A stretch of DNA of 64,000 bases from Variovorax sp. Root411 (lineage in GTDB: Bacteria > Pseudomonadota > Gammaproteobacteria > Burkholderiales > Burkholderiaceae_C). Under the pieces are notes generated by a model that was given only the letters and a program-made list of their open reading frames with translations, did no database searches and had not been told where the DNA came from. Positions 60,801-64,000 of the stretch are shown here, piece after piece. Both the position numbers and the translations under genes were made by a program. Every line of letters begins with the position of its first letter. Within the stretch, counting starts at the first letter, position 1. Where the stretch lies: the NCBI RefSeq assembly GCF_001425205.1, contig NZ_LMDW01000017.1, forward strand, positions 166,244 through 230,243, read 5' to 3'.

Positions 60801-61833
60801 CGGGGCCCTCGGCGTCGGCGTCCGGCCAGACGGAGACGCTGCAGCACAGCACCGTGAGCTGCCGCTTTTCGGAGAAGCCGCGCGTCGTCACCACGGTATG
60901 GGCCAGCGCCTCGTCCTGCGCCTGCTTGGCCGAGCGCAGCACGCCCACGAGGTCGTCCAGCCGCAGGCGCCCGAGTTCGGCCAGCAGCGTGGCTGCGGAA
61001 TCGCAGCGGTCGGCGGCCTTCTTCCTCAGTGCCTGCCGCAGCACGGAGGCCACCGGGTGGCTGGCGATCTCCGAGGGCAGCGGCACTTCCTGCGGGCTCA
61101 GTTGCTGATGAAGAATCTCCGCCGCCGACGCGCCGCGGATGGCGGGCACGCCGGTCAGGCATTCGATGAACATCAGGCCCCAGGCATACAGATCGGACTT
61201 GACACCGGGCGGCTCGCCGCGCAGCTGCTCGGGTGCGCTGTAGGCCGGCGTGCCCAGGGCCTCTTCCGTCATCGTGAGCGTCAGGAATTCGGCGCCCCTG
61301 TTCATGGGAATGACGGTGCTGATGCCGAAGTCCAGCACCTTCGCATGCGGGACGGCGCCGGTGAACGTGACCATCACGTTGTCGGGCTTCAGGTCGCGAT
61401 GCACGATGCCCGCGGCATGCGCGCAGTCCAGCGCATCCAGCACCTCCGCCATGAGGTGGGCGGTTTCGGGGGCCGTCAGCGCGCCCTTGCGCCGGATCAG
61501 GCTGGTGAGCGTTTCTCCCGGCACGTACTCGAAGACGCCATAGACGCAGGCGCCCTGCTCGCCCTTGTCGAGCAGCTGCACGATGTGCGGATGGTGCAGC
61601 GCGGCGCAGAGCATGGTCTCGCGGTGGAAACGTGCAACGCGCGGGCTGCCGACCTGCAGCTTGACCACCTTGATCGCGACCACGGTGCCGGTGCGCTGCT
61701 GCAGCGCGCGATAGACGGTGCCGTAGCCGCCTGCGCCCAGCTCCTCCAGCAGGTCGTAGCCTGGAATCTCCAGCGGTTCAGACAATTGCGGTTGCAACGC
61801 TGCGTGCGTGGGGTTGGTGGCGGCATCCTGCAT
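57805..61833 (-). CDS. TOMM system kinase/cyclase/ATPase fusion protein
   Basis: The 1342-residue protein combines a Ser/Thr kinase (residues 22-300: glycine loop GAGGYG, Lys55, HRDLKPDN with Asp147, DFG 168-170, APE 200), a class III nucleotide cyclase-like domain (about 322-505), an AAA/STAND ATPase (Walker A GEPGIGKS 553-560, Walker B LLEDVHWAD near 684) and a long TPR-like C-terminal region. The kinase looks active. In the cyclase, the second metal Asp383 (GTLGDR) and the Asn/Arg pair near 453-457 are kept, but the first metal Asp is Ser332. GAGG lies six bases before ATG 61833. It probably senses a signal and controls the cluster. Confidence 0.9.
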   Translation of the reverse strand: MQDAATNPTHAALQPQLSEPLEIPGYDLLEELGAGGYGTVYRALQQRTGTVVAIKVVKLQVGSPRVARFHRETMLCAALHHPHIVQLLDKGEQGACVYGVFEYVPGETLTSLIRRKGALTAPETAHLMAEVLDALDCAHAAGIVHRDLKPDNVMVTFTGAVPHAKVLDFGISTVIPMNRGAEFLTLTMTEEALGTPAYSAPEQLRGEPPGVKSDLYAWGLMFIECLTGVPAIRGASAAEILHQQLSPQEVPLPSEIASHPVASVLRQALRKKAADRCDSAATLLAELGRLRLDDLVGVLRSAKQAQDEALAHTVVTTRGFSEKRQLTVLCCSVSVWPDADAEGPDDALPSDIEKLELLQRNELSLFAESATRRGGWLAGTLGDRMIVLFGYPHASDTDARQAGMTALELIALSRQRSAAIEQAHGVHLGIRMGMHTGMAVVAAGEIPSGHAVNVAVRLEGVAETGTLLASESSYRLLGRHARFDKAGSVTLPGQSGGIQTYCLSSKRQASMLHESAEQALHDACIGREPELQQLREAWAQARQGHGGAVWVRGEPGIGKSCLADMLREQVAQEGWQTVSAQCQPESQNNALTPFLALLRQRLEAAPDAATPDDRRERLREALHAAGCDGEVVLPIFCAWLSLPLGDSAPSQMSPPMQKALLLQSIAQWLLYMAETAPLLLLLEDVHWADPTSIEFLEQLVAQLPQRRVLLVLTARPEWEKPTELQAACIEVRRLEDAQAAELARQALAPRVAAPQVIDNVVARTDGVPLFIQEMARMLLDAYLVEKDGVWVFKDTAQPAAIPVTLRDSLVSRFDRLGPVKGLLQLAATIGRQFDAELLCACSGKPPEAMDKDMAVLLDAGLVAPAGPPGAFIFRHALIRDTAYECMLVAQRQQQHRNVAQTLLDSQPQRVADEPGSVAQHWADAGEHAQAIALAVQQLRITQHRSLNDETISYAQHIDGWMAHLDGAAQREARLDVNSYVTQAMMNKYGWAHAQVVDRIALSQELLDDSVPREKQVQHLWTLITFHHVASNRAEVQRLSQRLLDHAVQQQDQGVFVAAQTYLGLAHYSDGQFELGEQSLSDAIERYSPEAHAHHAADFGFDTRVWATTGRALVRWFAGHDAAARTDAANAVRWAREMSHIPSLSMALLYQSLGHQARNDKARALVSTGELLGITARYGLPAFQGYAEIIRCWATGDVDSIAQADAWVQALWGMGCRYCQTYYRAFAADTLAANQRWSEALERIDECLRMADELKEGLYRSELHLQKARYLQAAGGERAAVAACFAQAADVAREGAKHRTEYEALAALQALAPEGRDVAARLMELAGLRSELPARMPLQISVS

Positions 61834-61965
61834 TTCAGCCTCGTCGTGATGGAGCGTTGATGGTCCTCCGGGACTTGCCTCGGCCGCGTTCCGCGCTGCG
61901 ACGGTACGCACTAGTGACACTAATTGTTACTGTAGCGGACACAAGGACATTCAGGCAGGTAACAC

Positions 61966-61997
61966 TCCAAAAAAGAAAACCCGCAACAAGTGCGGGT
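61966..61997 (-). terminator. Intrinsic terminator of the BMP-family gene
   Basis: ACCCGCA-ACAAG-TGCGGGT (61979-61997) is a perfect 7-bp stem. On the minus strand it runs into GTTTTCTTTTTT, a good T tract. It would end transcription coming from the BMP gene and insulate the TOMM operon promoter downstream. Confidence 0.75.
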
Positions 61998-62024
61998 CGT
62001 TAGAACTTTTCGGTGTATATGAAG

Positions 62025-62142
62025 TGCCCGGCGCAGCCCGGGCTCCTTCGCGAACACCGCGGAACCGGCTTTGCCGGCCCGCAGGTGTTGCCCTCGGTAG
62101 GGGGAAGGCGTGCGCGACACGAAGTGCGCGCAGCCTGGGGGC
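62025..62142 (-). repeat. Dispersed ~120 bp intergenic repeat, copy 3
   Basis: The third copy of the element, in the same orientation as copy 2. It shares CACCGCGGAACCGGCT, GCCCGCAGGTGTTG and CGACACGAAGTGCGCG, with a variable middle and a C/G-run hairpin. It lies directly downstream of the BMP gene and before its terminator. Confidence 0.75.
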
Positions 62143-62146
62143 GAGC

Positions 62147-63319
62147 TTATTTCTTGTCGCCGCCCGGCACCTTGCCTTCGACACCCTTCACGTAGAAGTT
62201 CACGCCCGACAGGAACTTGTCGTCGGCCACCGCGTCCTTGGCGACCAGTTCCTTGCCGTCCTGGCCGAGGATCGGGCCCTTCCAGATCACGAAGCTGCCG
62301 TCCTTCAGGCCCTTCTTCACCGCCTCGACCTTGGCCTTGGTTTCGGCCGGCACGTCATCGGCGATCGACACGAGGTCGATGGCGCCTTCCTTCACGCCCC
62401 ACCAGCTCTGGCCGGTGGTCCACTTGCCGTCCAGGGCTTCCTGGGTGGCCTTGATGTAGTACGGGGCCCAGTTGATGGTGGCCGAGGCCAGGTGGGCCTT
62501 GGGGCCGTAGGCGGTCATGTCGGAGTCCCAGCCGAAGGCGCGCTTGCCCTTCTCTTGCGCGGTCTTGAGCACGGCCGGCGAATCGGTGTTCTGGAACAGC
62601 ACGTCGGCGCCGCCGTTGATGAGGGCGGTGGCGGCTTCGGTTTCCTTGGGCGGGCTGAACCACTCGTTGACCCACACCACCTTGGTCGTGATCTTCGGGT
62701 TGACCGACTGCGCGCCCAGCGTGAAGCTGTTGATGTTGCGCAGCACTTCGGGGATCGGCACCGAGCCGACCACGCCCAGCGTGTTGCTCTTGGTCATGGC
62801 GCCGGCGATCACGCCGGCCATGTACGCGCCCTCGTACGTGCGGCTGTCGTAGGTGCGCATGTTGTCGGAGGTCTTGTAGCCGGTGGCGTGTTCGAACTTC
62901 ACGTCCTTGCTGTCGGCCGCGACCTTGAGCATCGGCTCCATGTAGCCGAAGGTGGTGCCGAAGATCAGCTTGTTGCCCTGGCTCACCATGTCGCGGAAAA
63001 CGCGCTCGGCGTCGGCGCCTTCGGGCACGCTTTCGACGAAGGTGGTCTTGATCTTGTCGCCGAATTCCTTTTCGAGCGCCTTGCGCGCGTTGTCGTGCGC
63101 GAAGGTCCAGCCGCCGTCGCCCACGGGTCCGACGTAGGCGAATGCGATGTTCAGCGGCGCTGCCGGAGCCGGTGCGGCAGCGGCGGGTGCCGGGGCCGGC
63201 GCGGGCGCCGCGGCCGGTACTGCCGCTTCTTCTTTCTTGCCGCAGCCGATCAGGGCCGCCGAAGCGACCGCCGTGAGGGCGGCCAGCTTGAGCAGGGAGC
63301 GCTTGTTCAGATCATTCAT
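62147..63319 (-). CDS. BMP-family ABC transporter substrate-binding lipoprotein
   Basis: The 390-residue lipoprotein has a signal peptide with lipobox LIGC (Cys26), a long Ala/Pro linker (about residues 32-55) and the BMP/PnrA fold (LNIAFAYVGPVGDGGWTFAHD; MVSQGNKLIFGTTFGYMEP; YEGAYMAGVIAGAMTKSN). It binds a nucleoside, purine or related compound for import. It is a paralogue of the protein at 41819-42922. The permease gene that begins at 63367 lies upstream on the same strand, 47 bases away, so this is the binding component of that transporter. A repeat and a terminator follow its stop. Confidence 0.92.
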   Translation of the reverse strand: MNDLNKRSLLKLAALTAVASAALIGCGKKEEAAVPAAAPAPAPAPAAAAPAPAAPLNIAFAYVGPVGDGGWTFAHDNARKALEKEFGDKIKTTFVESVPEGADAERVFRDMVSQGNKLIFGTTFGYMEPMLKVAADSKDVKFEHATGYKTSDNMRTYDSRTYEGAYMAGVIAGAMTKSNTLGVVGSVPIPEVLRNINSFTLGAQSVNPKITTKVVWVNEWFSPPKETEAATALINGGADVLFQNTDSPAVLKTAQEKGKRAFGWDSDMTAYGPKAHLASATINWAPYYIKATQEALDGKWTTGQSWWGVKEGAIDLVSIADDVPAETKAKVEAVKKGLKDGSFVIWKGPILGQDGKELVAKDAVADDKFLSGVNFYVKGVEGKVPGGDKK

Positions 63320-63366
63320 TGTCGGAAATCCTCAAAAGGACAGGTTGGCGGAAAAACGAAACACGA

Positions 63367-64000
63367 TTATGAGCCGGGGTAGAACGGTTTCCCGATGGAG
63401 GCCGGCATGTTGGCGCGGATGAACGCCGGGTTGCGCGAGATCAGCGCGAGCACCACGATCGGCGCGATGTACTGCAGCATGCTGAGGAACTGCGAGGGCA
63501 CGTCGACGCCGCTGCTCTGCAGGTGAAAGCCAAGCATCGACACGCCGCCGAACAGGTAGGCACCCAGCAGCACGCGAATCGGCCGCCACGTGGCAAAGGT
63601 GGTGAGCGCCAGCGCAATCCAGCCGCGGCCGGCGACCATGCCCTCGACCCACAACGGGGTGTACACGGTCGAGAGGTAGGCGCCCGCCAGTCCGCACAGC
63701 GCGCCGCCCGCGATCACCGCCATGAAGCGGATGCGCCGCACGGGGTAGCCCAGCGCATGCGCCGACTCGGGCGACTCGCCTACCGAGCGCAGCACCAGCC
63801 CGGCGCGCGTGCGATACAGGAACCAGACCAGCCCGAAGGTCAGCACCACCGCGAAGTAAACCATCGGGTGATGGCGGAACAGCGCAGGGCCCACGAGCGG
63901 AATGTCGGCCAGCACGGGGATGGCGTAGCTCACGCTCGCGGGCAGCTTGGCCTGCACGAAATTGATGCCGGCAAAGGCCGAGAAGCCGACGCCGAACAGG
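63367..64000 (-). CDS. ABC transporter permease (nucleoside/BMP type), partial at window edge
   Basis: At least 211 residues are visible and the frame stays open to the right edge, so the N-terminus lies outside. The sequence shows several hydrophobic segments and the blocks TRAGLVLRSVGESPESAHALGYPV and AGGALCGLAGAYLS, typical of the YufQ/RbsC-like permeases that pair with BMP-family binding proteins. The upstream extension reads through FGVGFSAFAGINFVQAK before the internal ATG at 63957, which is therefore not the start. With the BMP lipoprotein gene 47 bases downstream, it forms a purine or nucleoside importer. Confidence 0.9.
   Translation of the reverse strand, partial: LFGVGFSAFAGINFVQAKLPASVSYAIPVLADIPLVGPALFRHHPMVYFAVVLTFGLVWFLYRTRAGLVLRSVGESPESAHALGYPVRRIRFMAVIAGGALCGLAGAYLSTVYTPLWVEGMVAGRGWIALALTTFATWRPIRVLLGAYLFGGVSMLGFHLQSSGVDVPSQFLSMLQYIAPIVVLALISRNPAFIRANMPASIGKPFYPGS

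Larger units (their letters stand above)
61834..62146. other. Intergenic region between the TOMM cluster and the BMP gene
   Basis: This 313-base stretch holds the promoter region of the TOMM operon, a terminator and a repeat copy. Just upstream of the operon (61905-61940) is an A/T-rich segment with a short AGTG-A-CACT palindrome (61913-61921), a possible operator. The terminator at 61966-61997 and repeat copy 3 at 62025-62142 fill the rest. Confidence 0.5.

Noticed and set aside
56854..61860. A 1668-residue plus-strand open frame opposite the TOMM kinase and precursor genes.
   Set aside because: Its composition (Arg, Gly, His, Gln, Val-rich, no domains) is typical of antisense shadows in high-GC DNA, and the minus strand carries clear conserved motifs.

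Overview
The window looks like a chromosomal segment of a high-GC betaproteobacterium of the order Burkholderiales, most likely Comamonadaceae and close to Variovorax. This is inferred from uniformly GC-rich codon use, the many LysR regulators and orphan solute-binding proteins, the cysteine-dioxygenase/organosulfur genes and a Burkholderia-type TOMM cluster. No rRNA, tRNA, CRISPR array or insertion sequence was recognised.

Layout, left to right. 1-0.74 kb: the 3' end of an unknown gene with terminator-like hairpins and a small unknown gene behind a long structured leader. 1.1-7 kb: LysR regulator, GNAT acetyltransferase, cupin, small secreted protein, an orphan GspE/PilB-type ATPase and a GH100-like glycosidase. 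6.9-11.5 kb (minus strand): a tight run of CNNM/CorC-like membrane protein, zinc-ribbon pseudokinase, von Willebrand A protein and a divergent PurA paralogue. 11.6-14.7 kb: apaH, GNAT, MocR-type regulator. 15-23.6 kb: an orphan type VI secretion island of vgrG, DUF4123 adaptor, VasX-type membrane-active effector and two tandem DUF6708 proteins (candidate immunity), with lower GC in its second half. 23.6-34.3 kb: AraC regulator, FAH hydrolase and two divergent organosulfur operons with three SsuA-like binding proteins, an LLM flavin monooxygenase, a class II aldolase, an acyl-CoA-dehydrogenase-like monooxygenase, a cysteine-dioxygenase-type enzyme and a four-module rhodanese. 34.4-46.4 kb: housekeeping and salvage (small lipoprotein, rhlE, zinc metallopeptidase, dcd, guanine deaminase, SMP-30-like protein, SDR, two LysR regulators, a BMP binding protein, MFS carrier, adenine deaminase). 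46.5-51.6 kb: IclR regulator, polar amino-acid ABC importer, FAD-dependent amine/amino-acid oxidase, SnoaL-like protein. 51.8-61.8 kb (minus strand): a complete-looking TOMM (thiazole/oxazole-modified microcin) cluster. 62.1-64 kb: BMP-family binding protein and the start of its ABC permease, cut by the window edge.

How the parts work together. In the TOMM cluster a kinase/cyclase/ATPase fusion leads the operon, followed by a long BMA_0021-type precursor, a methyltransferase, an E1-like/YcaO cyclodehydratase fusion, an FHA protein that could read the kinase's phosphorylation, and two unknown proteins; no dehydrogenase or exporter is visible. The organosulfur operons would import and break down sulfonates or thiols, the cysteine-dioxygenase-type enzyme giving sulfinates and the rhodanese handling released sulfur. 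Guanine deaminase, adenine deaminase and the BMP transport genes together suggest purine scavenging.

Dispersed non-coding repeats are a clear feature: one ~120 bp element is present three times (48.3, 51.7 and 62.0 kb), and three further inverted-repeat elements lie at 25.4, 27.5 and 36.2 kb. The least explained segments are the pseudokinase/vWA/PurA-like triad and the TOMM cluster.
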